A stretch of 59,905 bases of DNA from Aquabacterium sp. Lineage in GTDB: Bacteria > Pseudomonadota > Gammaproteobacteria > Burkholderiales > Burkholderiaceae_C. Within the stretch, counting starts at the first letter, position 1, and each line of letters begins with the position of its first letter. The stretch lies in contig JAKLLB010000009.1 of the NCBI GenBank assembly GCA_023150345.1, positions 12,129 to 72,033 on the forward strand, read 5' to 3'. Shown one piece after another: positions 23,406 to 32,660 of the stretch. Both the position numbers and the translations under genes were made by a program. The notes under the pieces are model-generated. The model was not told the origin of the DNA. It did no database searches and worked only from the letters and a program-made list of their open reading frames with translations.

Positions 23406-25621
23406 GAGCGCAGCAGGCCCTGGGCCTCGCACAGGCCGCGCGTGGCTTGCACCAGTTCCTCGTAGCGCTGCACGGCCAGTGCGAGTTGCGTGGGTGCCAG
23501 TGCGTCGGCGTCGCGTTGCAGCCGGGCGGCGGCGTCGGCCAGTGCGGGCAGGCCCAGGTTCAATGCGGCGCCCTTCACGGCATGGGCGGCCCGTCGCAGT
23601 GCTTCGGGATCGGCTTCGCGCATGGCTTCGCGCATGCGGCGCGCGGCGTCGTCGGCCTGCTCGAAGAAGCCGCCGAACAGAGCCGGCGAGCGTCGGGCGC
23701 CCATCAGTTCGGCCACGCTGTCGAGCACGGCCTGGTCCACCAGCAGGGGCTCGCGCCCCGGTCCAGCGCTCGGGGCAGCGGTGCGGGAATTGCCTGCCGG
23801 CGGTGATGCTGCCCGGCCCAGCGTCGCCACCAGAGCATTGAGATTCACCGGCTTGGTCATCACCTCGTCCACGCCCGCACTCAGGCACCGTTCGCGGGCC
23901 TCGGCAAAGACGTCGGCGGTCAGCGCGACGATGCGCACACGTCCGGCTGGGGCAGGCAGCGCACGAATGCGCTCGGTCGCTGTCACGCCGTCCATCACCG
24001 GCATGTGTACATCCATCAGCACCACGTCGAACGGCTGCGCCTGCACGGCCTGCACCGCTTCCTGCCCGTTGGCCACGCATACGCCACGGTGGCCCAGCCG
24101 CTCGAGCAGGGCCGACAGGTACATGCGGTTGACGGGGTGGTCCTCGGCCACCAGGACGCGCAGCGACCCTTCAGGCGCACGGGGGACCTCAGTGGGCGCC
24201 GATGCGCCCGCAGGCGCGCTGCCGAGCGCGAAGTTGAAGGTGAACACGCTGCCCGCCCCGGGACTGCTGCGCACACGGATCTCGCCTCCCATCAGGCGCG
24301 CCAGGTTGCGCGAGATGGCCAGGCCCAGCCCGGCGCCGCCCGGAGCCCGCCCCGCAGTTTCCTCCGCGCGGCTGTACCGATGGAACAGCCGGTCGATGGT
24401 GGCGGCGTCCATTCCAGGCCCGGTGTCGATCACGTCGAACTCGAGTCCGGGCTTGCCGCCGGGCGTGGCGGCGCGCCGACAACGCAGCGTGATGCTGCCG
24501 CTGTCGCAATAGCGCACCGCGTTGTTGAGCAGGTTGAACAGCACTTGCTTGACGCGCGTGGGATCCAGTTGCGCTTCGGCAGGCAGATCGGGCGCGAGCG
24601 CCACCTCGAAGCCCAGCCCCTTGGCCTGGGCCTGCGGCTGCATCAGGTTGCGCACCTCGTCGACCAGCCGCGCCATGGCAATGGTCTGGGGCTGCAGCAC
24701 CACCGTGCCTGCTTCGAGCTTGGAGAGGTCCAGGATGTCGTCGAGCAGGTGCTGCAGGTGCGAAGCCGCCTCGTCGGCCATGTCCAGCCACTGCGGCGCT
24801 CGTGCGTCGCGCGGGGTCTCGCGCAACAGGGCCAGCATGCCCAACAGGCCGTGCAGCGGCGTGCGCAGCTCGTGACTCATGTCGGCGAGCACCCGGCTCT
24901 TGGCGTCGGCGCTGGCTTCGGCTTCGGTGCGGGCGTCGCGCAGCTCATCGGCCAACTCCTCCAGGTGGCGACGGCGCTGCTCGAGCTTGCGCATCTGCCG
25001 CAGAGCGATCAGCGCGAAGCCCAGCACCATGGCCGACAGGAACGCCGTGAGGGCCATCCCGATCTCGCTGTGCTGCCGGATGGCCGCTTGACGGTCGGTG
25101 ACCTGAGTGGCCACCAGGTGCGAGGCGTCGAGCAGCAAGTCGTGGATGGGCCCATCCAGCCCGAACAGCTCCCCGCGCAGCAATTGGGCCGATTGCGTGT
25201 CCATCGACACCCATGGCGCCTCGCCGAGGTAGATGTCGGCCTTGCCGATGAAGTCGTCCAGGCCGGCCAGCACGGCCGGCGCGCGCTCGATGGTGCCCGT
25301 CAGGCGACGTGCGCGCTCGGTGCGCAGCAGCGCGACACGGCTGACAAAGATGTCGTAGCGCATCTTCAGCCCTGGTGTCGCAGCCGGCTGGGTGGCCTCC
25401 GGCGCCGGCCATCGTTCGCGCAGCCGCAGGTAGTCGGCCTCCAGCTGGTACAGGCTGAGCACCAGGTAGTCGTCCTGCGACTGGGCCATCAGGCCGAGCA
25501 GCGCGTGCTGGCGCACCTGCACGAACCCGGCAGCCAGCAGGGTGGCCAGCAGCAGCAGCCCGGTGATGCCGAACCAGGGTGTCAGGCGCCGCGCAGGGGG
25601 GGTGGGACGCGCCTCGCTCAC
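23402..25621 (-). CDS. Membrane hybrid sensor histidine kinase (HisKA-HATPase-REC-Hpt)
   Basis: A 739-residue BarA/ArcB-style phosphorelay kinase. Order: transmembrane helix near residue 20 (WFGITGLLLLATLLAAGF), a periplasmic helical domain of about 180 residues, a second helix (ALTAFLSAMVLGFALIAL), coiled coil, HisKA with MSHELRTPLHG, HATPase (NLLNNAVRY, DTGPGM, GGAGLGLAI), receiver with VLMDVHMPVMDG, and a C-terminal Hpt domain with HAVKGAALNLG. The start at GTG 25621 is the best-placed codon before the first helix, but its ribosome site is weak. The gene upstream encodes an exported molybdopterin-fold protein, plausibly part of the signal input. No dedicated response regulator is adjacent. 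Confidence 0.92.
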   Translation of the reverse strand: MSEARPTPPARRLTPWFGITGLLLLATLLAAGFVQVRQHALLGLMAQSQDDYLVLSLYQLEADYLRLRERWPAPEATQPAATPGLKMRYDIFVSRVALLRTERARRLTGTIERAPAVLAGLDDFIGKADIYLGEAPWVSMDTQSAQLLRGELFGLDGPIHDLLLDASHLVATQVTDRQAAIRQHSEIGMALTAFLSAMVLGFALIALRQMRKLEQRRRHLEELADELRDARTEAEASADAKSRVLADMSHELRTPLHGLLGMLALLRETPRDARAPQWLDMADEAASHLQHLLDDILDLSKLEAGTVVLQPQTIAMARLVDEVRNLMQPQAQAKGLGFEVALAPDLPAEAQLDPTRVKQVLFNLLNNAVRYCDSGSITLRCRRAATPGGKPGLEFDVIDTGPGMDAATIDRLFHRYSRAEETAGRAPGGAGLGLAISRNLARLMGGEIRVRSSPGAGSVFTFNFALGSAPAGASAPTEVPRAPEGSLRVLVAEDHPVNRMYLSALLERLGHRGVCVANGQEAVQAVQAQPFDVVLMDVHMPVMDGVTATERIRALPAPAGRVRIVALTADVFAEARERCLSAGVDEVMTKPVNLNALVATLGRAASPPAGNSRTAAPSAGPGREPLLVDQAVLDSVAELMGARRSPALFGGFFEQADDAARRMREAMREADPEALRRAAHAVKGAALNLGLPALADAAARLQRDADALAPTQLALAVQRYEELVQATRGLCEAQGLLRS

Positions 25622-25769
25622 CTCACCGCCCTTCGAACCATCCGGCGGGCCTGGCGCGTGGCCGGCAGAAGTCGACCCGTTGCGGGGCCGATTTCCGTCG
25701 CCCAGGCGCCTGGTGGTCTTCCGGCGGGCTCGCCGCCCGCGTGTGCATCGGTGGCCATCGCGAAGCGTG

Positions 25770-26282
25770 TCATGCCACGTCGATGGCTTTGAGCTGCCAG
25801 GCGCATCGCGTGTAGTACACCGTGGTGCGCAGTTCGCGCCGCGAGTCGAACGGATAGATGATGAACAGCGGTCCCTTGTCGCGCACGGGCATCGGCTTGT
25901 CGTCGAGCTGGTGTGCAAGGACGACATCGAATCGCTGCGCATCCTCCATCGGGATGTCGACCCGGTAGTCGTTCAACGCGCTGGCGCGCAGCATGCTGCC
26001 CTGGGCGGCGGCGGCGGCCAGCACATCGCGCAGCAGAGGCCCGGTGAACGTTCGCGGCTGGCTGTACCACGGTGTGCGGGTCGTGAAACGGGTTTGCGGC
26101 AGACGCTCGATCATGGGCATGTCGAACACTGCCTGCGGTTGCCCGTCGACCAACCGGTTCGGCGAGCGCAGCCGGCCGGTGAGCGTCAGCACCACGGTCG
26201 ACTCGGGAGCCTCCAGCGCGCGCGCGGGTCGGACAGCCAGGGCGTTCGCGCAGGCCAAGCACAGCAAGTGGCGTCGTTGCAT
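25770..26282 (-). CDS. Exported protein with oxidoreductase molybdopterin-binding fold
   Basis: A 170-residue protein with signal-like N terminus MQRRHLLCLACANALAVRPA. The remainder (TVVLTLTGRLRS, MPMIERLPQTRF and FTGPLLRDVLAAA) follows the N-terminal pattern of the sulfite-oxidase/MsrP-like molybdopterin-binding domain. NDYRVDIPMEDAQRFDVVLA, DKGPLFIIYPFD and a C-terminal YYTRCAWQLKAIDV also fit. No conserved cofactor-ligating cysteine is at the usual place, so it may be a binding or sensing module rather than an enzyme. It lies 148 bp upstream of the hybrid kinase on the same strand and divergent from the Ser/Thr kinase. Confidence 0.75.
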   Translation of the reverse strand: MQRRHLLCLACANALAVRPARALEAPESTVVLTLTGRLRSPNRLVDGQPQAVFDMPMIERLPQTRFTTRTPWYSQPRTFTGPLLRDVLAAAAAQGSMLRASALNDYRVDIPMEDAQRFDVVLAHQLDDKPMPVRDKGPLFIIYPFDSRRELRTTVYYTRCAWQLKAIDVA

Positions 26283-26412
26283 TCGTTGGCGGTGGCCGAT
26301 ATCACGCAGGAGGCGGTATCGTACCGTCAGTGCCGCGCAGGACTGCCCGACGATGCGCGAAACCTGCCCTTCGGCACGTCTGGGGCGGCGCATGCTGGGT
26401 TAAATTGCCAGG

Positions 26413-28530
26413 ATGACCACCGCCAAAGCCTCTGCGGCAGACGGCCACGCCAATGCGTTGCCCGCAGGGACGCGGCTGGGCGAGTACGAAATCCGCCGTG
26501 TGATCGGCGTCGGTGGGTTCGGCATCGTCTACCTTGCCTTCGACCACGGCCTGGAGCGCGAAGTCGCGATCAAGGAGTACATGCCGTCGTCACTCGCCGC
26601 GCGAACGGCAACGCTGCATGTGTCGCTGACATCGCCGTCGCACGCGGAGACGTTCGCACTCGGGCTGCGCTCATTCGTCAACGAGGCCCGTCTACTGGCG
26701 CGCTTCGATCACCGGTCGCTGATCAAGGTGCACCGGTTCTGGGAGCAGGACGGTACCGCGTACATGGTGATGCCGCTGATGCGGGGGCACACGCTGCGGG
26801 AGGTGCGTCGCGCATTGCAGCAGCCGCCCGACGAAGCCTGGCTGCGGCGTTTGCTGCAGCCGCTGCTGGGTGCGTTGGAGGTGCTGCATCGCGAGGAGGT
26901 CTATCACCGCGACATCGCCCCGGACAACATCCTCGTGGGTGCAGACGGCGTGCCGGTGTTGCTGGATTTCGGGGCGGCGCGGCATGTCATCAGCGGCCGC
27001 ACGCAGACCCTCACCGCCATCCTCAAGCCTGCCTATGCTCCGATCGAGCAGTACGGCGAGGCCACGAACCTGCGCCAGGGGGCCTGGACCGACCTCTACG
27101 CGCTGGGCGCCACGCTGCACTATCTGATCACCGAGTTGCCACCGGCGCCGGCGACCGTGCGCACGGTCGCCGACGACGCGCCGCCGTTATCGGCCACATC
27201 CCGTCCGGGCCTGGGCACCGAGTTCCTGCGCGCTGTGGATTGGATGCTGCAGCCTCGTCCGGCCGATCGGCCTCAGTCGGTCGAGCAATTGCGCGATGTG
27301 CTCGAGGGCCGGCGACCGGCGCCGGTGCGGTTGGCCAACGTCGCGCCGGCTGCCGGCGGCTGGGAACCCACCGCTGTGTTGCCCCCCGACGGCATCGGCA
27401 TGGTACCGGTGCCGGCCTCGACACCGAGGCCGTCGGTCGCGCCGGAGGCTGCCGCCGCCCAGCAGCAGTCGGCACCCCGAAGTGTCCCGAACGCACCCGT
27501 GCGATCGCCCACTGCTGCCCGACCAGTGGCGCAAGTCGATCCGAGTCCCACAGTGCGTACCGCCTCACTCGTGCAGGACAGCGCGACCGGGCCGGATCCC
27601 ATCGAAGAGGCGATGCGATCGGCCGTGCGCGAACGTCCCACGGCGGCGCACCGCCCGCCCGCGGCCGCCTCCCCCTGGGAGCCGCGGCGTGGGGGGAGCA
27701 GCGCGTTGTGGTGGGCCGGCGGCGCGGCGGCGCTGGCGGCCGCGGCTGCAGGCTACTGGTGGAGCCTGCGACCCGCGCCGGTTCCGGCGGTCGTTGCGCA
27801 GGCGGCGTCTGCGGCCGCTCCGGCCATGGTGACGAGCCCGACCAGCGCACCGACGGTCAGCGACGCGTCATCCGCGCCCGCCGAGCTGGCCGCACCTTCG
27901 GCCAGCGCTGCGATAGCGGCCGTCGTGGCCCCCATACCCGCGGCATCCGGGGCGGTGAACCCGAACGACACCGCGCGCACGGTGGCACCAGCGGTGATGG
28001 CCGCAGGTGGCACCACGGCAGCCAACCGTGCGCCGGCACGGTCTCGATCCGACTCGACAGGCGCTGCCGGCACGGGAGCGCTCGGCCAAGCACCCGCGGG
28101 CACAGCAGGCGGCACTGCGGCTGTCGGTGGTCGCAGCAGCCCGGGCGGCCGATCATCGCCCAACCCGCCGGTGTCGGTTGCCACGGGCGCGCTGCCCAGC
28201 GGCGCGCTGGCGCCGGCGCCGCAGCAGCGCCGCACCAGCCCCGCGGCACAGCAGCCGCTGGCAGGGGGCACCCCGCCTGCCACGACCGATGGTCCGGCGG
28301 CCGCGCCGATCGTGCCGGCCGAGTCGCCGACCGTTGCCCGCGTCCCCGAGCCAGCGCCCGCACCGGCGGGCCCGCGTGATCCGCGCGAGCAGTGTGGTGG
28401 CCGCATGCTCCTGGCCCTGCACATGTGCCTGGTGCGGGAGTGCGTGAAGCCGCAGTACTACGACCACCCCCAATGCCAGCAGGCGCGCAACATCGAAGAG
28501 CGCGCACGGCAGCGGCAGATGGGACAGTAG
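26413..28530 (+). CDS. Membrane Ser/Thr protein kinase with Ala/Pro-rich exoplasmic region and Cys-containing C terminus
   Basis: A 705-residue Hanks-type kinase. The kinase domain (about 24-300) has the glycine loop GVGGFG (32-37), Lys54 in VAIKEY, HRDIAPDN (D167, N172) and DFG (185-187), so it looks active. The activation segment ends LKPAYAPIEQYG, as in a known proteobacterial subgroup. A Pro/Ala/Ser-rich linker leads to one transmembrane helix (about 430-452). Then come 200 low-complexity residues and a C-terminal cap of 48 residues with four cysteines (C661, C672, C677, C688) that could form two disulfides outside the membrane. A TTAAAT hexamer 8 bp before the ATG may be a -10 element. 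No phosphatase or substrate gene is adjacent. Confidence 0.93.
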   Translation: MTTAKASAADGHANALPAGTRLGEYEIRRVIGVGGFGIVYLAFDHGLEREVAIKEYMPSSLAARTATLHVSLTSPSHAETFALGLRSFVNEARLLARFDHRSLIKVHRFWEQDGTAYMVMPLMRGHTLREVRRALQQPPDEAWLRRLLQPLLGALEVLHREEVYHRDIAPDNILVGADGVPVLLDFGAARHVISGRTQTLTAILKPAYAPIEQYGEATNLRQGAWTDLYALGATLHYLITELPPAPATVRTVADDAPPLSATSRPGLGTEFLRAVDWMLQPRPADRPQSVEQLRDVLEGRRPAPVRLANVAPAAGGWEPTAVLPPDGIGMVPVPASTPRPSVAPEAAAAQQQSAPRSVPNAPVRSPTAARPVAQVDPSPTVRTASLVQDSATGPDPIEEAMRSAVRERPTAAHRPPAAASPWEPRRGGSSALWWAGGAAALAAAAAGYWWSLRPAPVPAVVAQAASAAAPAMVTSPTSAPTVSDASSAPAELAAPSASAAIAAVVAPIPAASGAVNPNDTARTVAPAVMAAGGTTAANRAPARSRSDSTGAAGTGALGQAPAGTAGGTAAVGGRSSPGGRSSPNPPVSVATGALPSGALAPAPQQRRTSPAAQQPLAGGTPPATTDGPAAAPIVPAESPTVARVPEPAPAPAGPRDPREQCGGRMLLALHMCLVRECVKPQYYDHPQCQQARNIEERARQRQMGQ

Positions 28531-28700
28531 CGCCTCGACGGACGCGCGCGTCGCCAGCGTGACAAGGCGTCGGCAGCGCTTGGTGCCACCATCGCGGCCC
28601 AGGCGCGGGCCATGCCGAAGCCCGGCAGCCTCCTGCAGTACCACTTCTGTCGATGACGGCCGGGCAGTCGCCCGCCGCCGCAGTCGCAAGGGGCCGACCG

Positions 28701-30410
28701 ATGATCGACAACGCATCCCGTCCTCACCACGCACATTGGCCGCGGCGTCTGCCACGTGAACTGGTGCTGCCGCAGACCAGCCTCTGGTTCAACCTGGAGG
28801 TGGCGGCCACTCGTTATCCCGACAGGGCGGCTTACTTGTTCCTGGGCCAGCCCCTGCACTATGCGCAGCTGCGCACCCAGGCCGAGGCTGTGGCCGGGTG
28901 GTTGCAGGCGCACGGCGTGGCCCGGGGCGACCGAGTCATCGTGTTCATGCAGAACTGCCCGCAGTACGTGGTGGCCGTGCATGGCGTGCTGCGCGCCGAT
29001 GCGGTGGTGGTACCCGTCAACCCGATGAACAAGGCCGACGAGTTCGGCCACTACATCGCCGACTCCGGCGCGCGGGTGGCCATCGTCAGCGCTGACCTGG
29101 CCGATACGGTCGCCCGGGCCGATGCGGCGTTGCCGGCGGGGCAGCGTCTGCACCACCTGGTCGCCACGCGCTATGCCGATGCGCTGCCATCGGGTGACAT
29201 CGATCCAGCGGAGCGCCCGGCGCCGGCGGTGCTGCAGTGGTTGCAGGCCGACCCGCCGCTGCCCGCGGGCGCCCATCGCTGGGTCGACGTCGTGGCGGCT
29301 GGCGACCGTCCGGCGCCGCACGCCAGCGGACCCGACGACATGGCACTTCTGCCCTATACCTCCGGCACGACCGGCCTGCCCAAGGGCTGCGTGCACACCC
29401 ATCGAACGCTGATGCACAACGTGGTCGGCGGCGGGCAATGGGGGTACGGAGGCCCGGAGTCGGTGAGCCTGGGCGTGGTGCCCATGTTTCACATCACGGG
29501 CTTCGTGTACGGGGTGCTGGGCTCGGTGGCCAGCGGCGGCACCACGGTGATCCTGCCCCGCTGGGACCGTGAACTGGCGGCACGGCTGATCGCGCGCCAT
29601 CGGGTCTCGCACTGGACCTGCATCCCGACGATGATCATCGACATGCTGGGCAGCCCCGACGTGGCGCAGTTCGACCTGTCCAGCCTGCGCTACCTGTCCG
29701 GCGGCGGCGCAGCCATGCCGCAGGCCGTGGCCGAGCGCCTGCAGCGCGACTTCGGCCTGACCTTCGCCGAGGGCTATGGCCTGACCGAGACCGCAGCTCC
29801 GACGCACGCCAACCCTCCGGAGCGCGCCAAGCTGCAATGCCTGGGCATTCCGATCTTCGGCACCGACTCGCGCATCGTCGACCCCGAGACCCTGGCCGAA
29901 CTGCCCCCCGGCGAGGTGGGCGAGATCGTCACCCACGGGCCCATGGTGTTCAAGGGCTACTGGGGCCACCCCGAAGCCACCCGCGCGGCGTTCGTCGAAA
30001 TCGACGGCAAGCCGTTCTTCCGCACGGGCGATCTGGGCACCATGGACGACGAAGGCTACTTCTTCATCACCGACCGGCTCAAGCGCATGATCAACGCCAG
30101 CGGCTACAAGGTGTGGCCCAGCGAGGTGGAACTGCTGCTGTTCAAGTGCCCGGCGGTGCAGGAGGCCTGCGTCATCGCCAGCCGCGACGCCTACCGCGGC
30201 GAGACCGTCAAGGCGGTGGTGGTGCTGCGAGCCGAAGCGCGCGGACGCACCACCGAACAGCACATCATCGACTGGGCGCGCGAGCACATGGCGGCCTACA
30301 AGGCGCCGCGCATCGTGCGGTTCGTCGACGCGCTGCCCAAGTCGGGTGCCGGCAAGGTGATGTGGCGCCTGCTGCAGGAGCAGGAGGCAGCCTCTGCGCA
30401 GGGCCGCTGA
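28701..30410 (+). CDS. AMP-dependent acyl-CoA synthetase (long-chain fatty-acid CoA ligase type)
   Basis: An ANL-superfamily ligase that activates a carboxylic acid through acyl-AMP to acyl-CoA, 569 residues. Seen are the P-loop LLPYTSGTTGLPKG, the adenylate motif GYGLTETAAPTHANPPE, FRTGDLGTMDDEGYFFITDR, the hinge KRMINASGYKVWPSEVE and the catalytic lysine region LPKSGAGKVMWR. Start ATG 28701 has AAGGGG 7 bases upstream; an ATG at 28653 lacks such support. The 28531-28700 gap to the kinase gene holds no other gene I can support. The 3' end is 3 bp from the convergent peptidase. Chain-length preference cannot be read from the sequence. Confidence 0.93.
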   Translation: MIDNASRPHHAHWPRRLPRELVLPQTSLWFNLEVAATRYPDRAAYLFLGQPLHYAQLRTQAEAVAGWLQAHGVARGDRVIVFMQNCPQYVVAVHGVLRADAVVVPVNPMNKADEFGHYIADSGARVAIVSADLADTVARADAALPAGQRLHHLVATRYADALPSGDIDPAERPAPAVLQWLQADPPLPAGAHRWVDVVAAGDRPAPHASGPDDMALLPYTSGTTGLPKGCVHTHRTLMHNVVGGGQWGYGGPESVSLGVVPMFHITGFVYGVLGSVASGGTTVILPRWDRELAARLIARHRVSHWTCIPTMIIDMLGSPDVAQFDLSSLRYLSGGGAAMPQAVAERLQRDFGLTFAEGYGLTETAAPTHANPPERAKLQCLGIPIFGTDSRIVDPETLAELPPGEVGEIVTHGPMVFKGYWGHPEATRAAFVEIDGKPFFRTGDLGTMDDEGYFFITDRLKRMINASGYKVWPSEVELLLFKCPAVQEACVIASRDAYRGETVKAVVVLRAEARGRTTEQHIIDWAREHMAAYKAPRIVRFVDALPKSGAGKVMWRLLQEQEAASAQGR

Positions 30411-30422
30411 ACGTCAGTGGCC
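30402..30422. terminator. Inverted repeat containing both convergent stop codons
   Basis: GGCCGCTGA-ACG-TCAGTGGCC is a 9-bp inverted repeat with one G-T (wobble) position and a 3-base loop. The TGA of the ligase ends the left arm and the TCA (TGA on the minus strand) of the peptidase begins the right arm. No T-tract. Confidence 0.45.
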
Positions 30423-32576
30423 GAGCTGCTGCCAGAGAAACGAAAACTCCAGCGCCATCATGTCGGCACGCTGGGCGTTGTCGGCGGCGCCGGCGTGCCC
30501 GCCCTCGATGTTCTCGTAGTACAGCGGATCGTGGCCGTGCTCGATCATGCGAGCGGCCATCTTGCGCGCATGACCCGGATGCACCCGGTCGTCGCGCGTC
30601 GAGGTGGTGAACAACACACGCGGCAGCTTCAGGTCCGGACGCACGTTCTGGTATGGGCTGTAGCGCGAGATGTGGGCCCAGTCTTCGGCGCGATCGGGAT
30701 CGCCGTACTCGGCCATCCACGAGGCGCCGGCCAGCAGCTTGTGATAGCGGCGCATGTCCAGCAGCGGCACCTGGCAAACCACGGCGCGGAACAGTTCGGG
30801 GCGCTGCAGCATGACCGCGCCCACCAGCAGCCCGCCATTGCTGCCGCCCTGGATGCCCAGGTGCCGGGGCTGCGTCACGTTGTGGCGGATCAGGTCTTCC
30901 GCCACGGCCGCGAAATCGTCGTAGCTGCGCTGCTTGCGCCCCAGTGTCGCAGCCTGGTGCCAGGGCGGCCCGTATTCGCCGCCGCCCCGGATGTTGGCCA
31001 CCACCAGCACCCCGCCCTGCGTGGTCCAGGCCGTGCCGAAGCCGGCGGAGTACCAGGGCTGTTGGGACACCTCGAAGCCGCCATAGCCGTACAGCAACGT
31101 CGGGTTGCGACCGTCGGCGCGCGCCTGCGCTGGCCAAACGATGAAGTAGGGCACGCGGGTGCCGTCCTTCGAGGTGGCGAAGCGCTGCTCCACGCGGATG
31201 CCGCGTGCGTCGAAGAAGGCCGGCCGGGCCTTGAGCAACTCGCGTTCGTCGCTGCCCGTGCGGCCAAGCATCAGCGAATCGGGGGTGACGAAGTCGGTGT
31301 AGGTGATGAAGTACTGCTGGGCCAGCGGATCGTCGGCCAGCAGCGGGTCATGCAGCGCAGCCACACCCAGGGTGCCGGGATAGGGCGCGCGCACTTCGCG
31401 GCGCGTCCAGCGCTCGCCGTCGCGTCGCCACTCCTCCAGCCGTCCAGCCACGTCATCGAGTACGTCCAGCAGCACGTGGGTGCGGGTCAAGGTGTAGCTG
31501 GACAGCGAGCGGGTGGCAGTGGGCGTGAACAGCGCTTCGAACCGACGCTGCCCGGCCAGGTAGGCGCGGGCATCGGTGACCAGCAGGCTGCCGGCAGGCC
31601 AGGTGTGGGCGCCGATGGTCCAGGCACTGCGCAACTTCAGCAGCGGGGCGTCGCGCCAGAAGGTGATCTCGCTGTCGGTGGGACGATCGATCGCCACCAG
31701 GCGACCGTCGACCCACAGGTGTTGCTCGGTGTTGTAGAAGTCGGTCGAACGGCCGAAGACCGTGCGTTCCCACCCCGGAGTGCGATCGATGCTGACGAAG
31801 GCCGAGACGTCGCGCGCCTGGGCTTCGAAGACCGTGCGTGCCGCAGCCAGCGGCTGACCACGCTTCCATTGCTTGAGCACACGCGGGTAGCCCGAATCGG
31901 TGAGCGAGCCGGGGCCGAAGTCGGACCCGACGATCACCGTGTCGGCGTCGATCCAGTCGATCGAGGTCTTGGCCTCGGGCAGTTGAAAGCCGTCGGCGAC
32001 GAAACGCTTGTCGACGGTATCGAACTCGCGCACGACCGTGGCATCTGCACCGCCACGCGACAACTGCACCAGGCAGCGGCGGTACGCCGGGCCCAGGCAG
32101 GTCGCGCCGGACCAGACCCAGTTTTCGCGCTCGGTGCGGGCCAATGCGTCGAGGTCGATCACCGCCTCCCAGTTCGGCTGCGGGCGGCGATAGTCGGCCA
32201 GCGTCGTGCGCCGCCACAGGCCGCGCGGATGTTCGGCATCACGCCACAGGTTGTAGAACCAGTCGCCCTGGCGGCTGACGTAGGGCACCTTCTCGCGCGA
32301 ATCGAGGATGCGCCGAAAGGTGTCGCGCATGACCGTGAAGCGCGGGTGGGCCTCGAGCACGCGCCTCGACTGCGCATTGCGGTCCCTCACCCAGGCCAGC
32401 GCCCGCTCGCCGGTCACTTCCTCCAGCCAGAGGTAGGGATCATCGCCGGCGGTCATCGCCACTGCGCCGCTGGTGACGGCAGCAGGCGGCGTCGGGGTCG
32501 GATTTTCGGAGGCGGCCATCGCGGTGGCGGCTGCCAGCGCGATGGCGGGCAGCAGGCGTTGCAGCAGGTTTTGCAT
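30414..32576 (-). CDS. Exported prolyl oligopeptidase-family (S9A) serine peptidase
   Basis: A 720-residue peptidase with a signal peptide (MQNLLQRLLPAIALAAATAMA). After the propeller domain, which starts DDPYLWLEEVTGERALAWVR, the hydrolase domain has LLYGYGGFEVSQQPWYSAG, ANIRGGGEYG, the nucleophile motif GIQGGSNGGLLVG, the acid in TSTRDDRVHPGHARKM and the histidine in EGGHAGAAD. This triad and order are those of prolyl oligopeptidase, which cleaves short Pro-containing peptides; export suggests periplasmic action. The gene ends 3 bp from the ligase stop. It is the first of two minus-strand genes here, with YaeQ upstream by 84 bp. Confidence 0.95.
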   Translation of the reverse strand: MQNLLQRLLPAIALAAATAMAASENPTPTPPAAVTSGAVAMTAGDDPYLWLEEVTGERALAWVRDRNAQSRRVLEAHPRFTVMRDTFRRILDSREKVPYVSRQGDWFYNLWRDAEHPRGLWRRTTLADYRRPQPNWEAVIDLDALARTERENWVWSGATCLGPAYRRCLVQLSRGGADATVVREFDTVDKRFVADGFQLPEAKTSIDWIDADTVIVGSDFGPGSLTDSGYPRVLKQWKRGQPLAAARTVFEAQARDVSAFVSIDRTPGWERTVFGRSTDFYNTEQHLWVDGRLVAIDRPTDSEITFWRDAPLLKLRSAWTIGAHTWPAGSLLVTDARAYLAGQRRFEALFTPTATRSLSSYTLTRTHVLLDVLDDVAGRLEEWRRDGERWTRREVRAPYPGTLGVAALHDPLLADDPLAQQYFITYTDFVTPDSLMLGRTGSDERELLKARPAFFDARGIRVEQRFATSKDGTRVPYFIVWPAQARADGRNPTLLYGYGGFEVSQQPWYSAGFGTAWTTQGGVLVVANIRGGGEYGPPWHQAATLGRKQRSYDDFAAVAEDLIRHNVTQPRHLGIQGGSNGGLLVGAVMLQRPELFRAVVCQVPLLDMRRYHKLLAGASWMAEYGDPDRAEDWAHISRYSPYQNVRPDLKLPRVLFTTSTRDDRVHPGHARKMAARMIEHGHDPLYYENIEGGHAGAADNAQRADMMALEFSFLWQQLGH

Positions 32577-32660
32577 GTAACAGGGCCGTGGCCCGGGTAG
32601 GGCGGCGGCGGGGGGTATCAGCGGTGCGGCATCATAGCGGCGACACAGGTGCGGCTCGCT

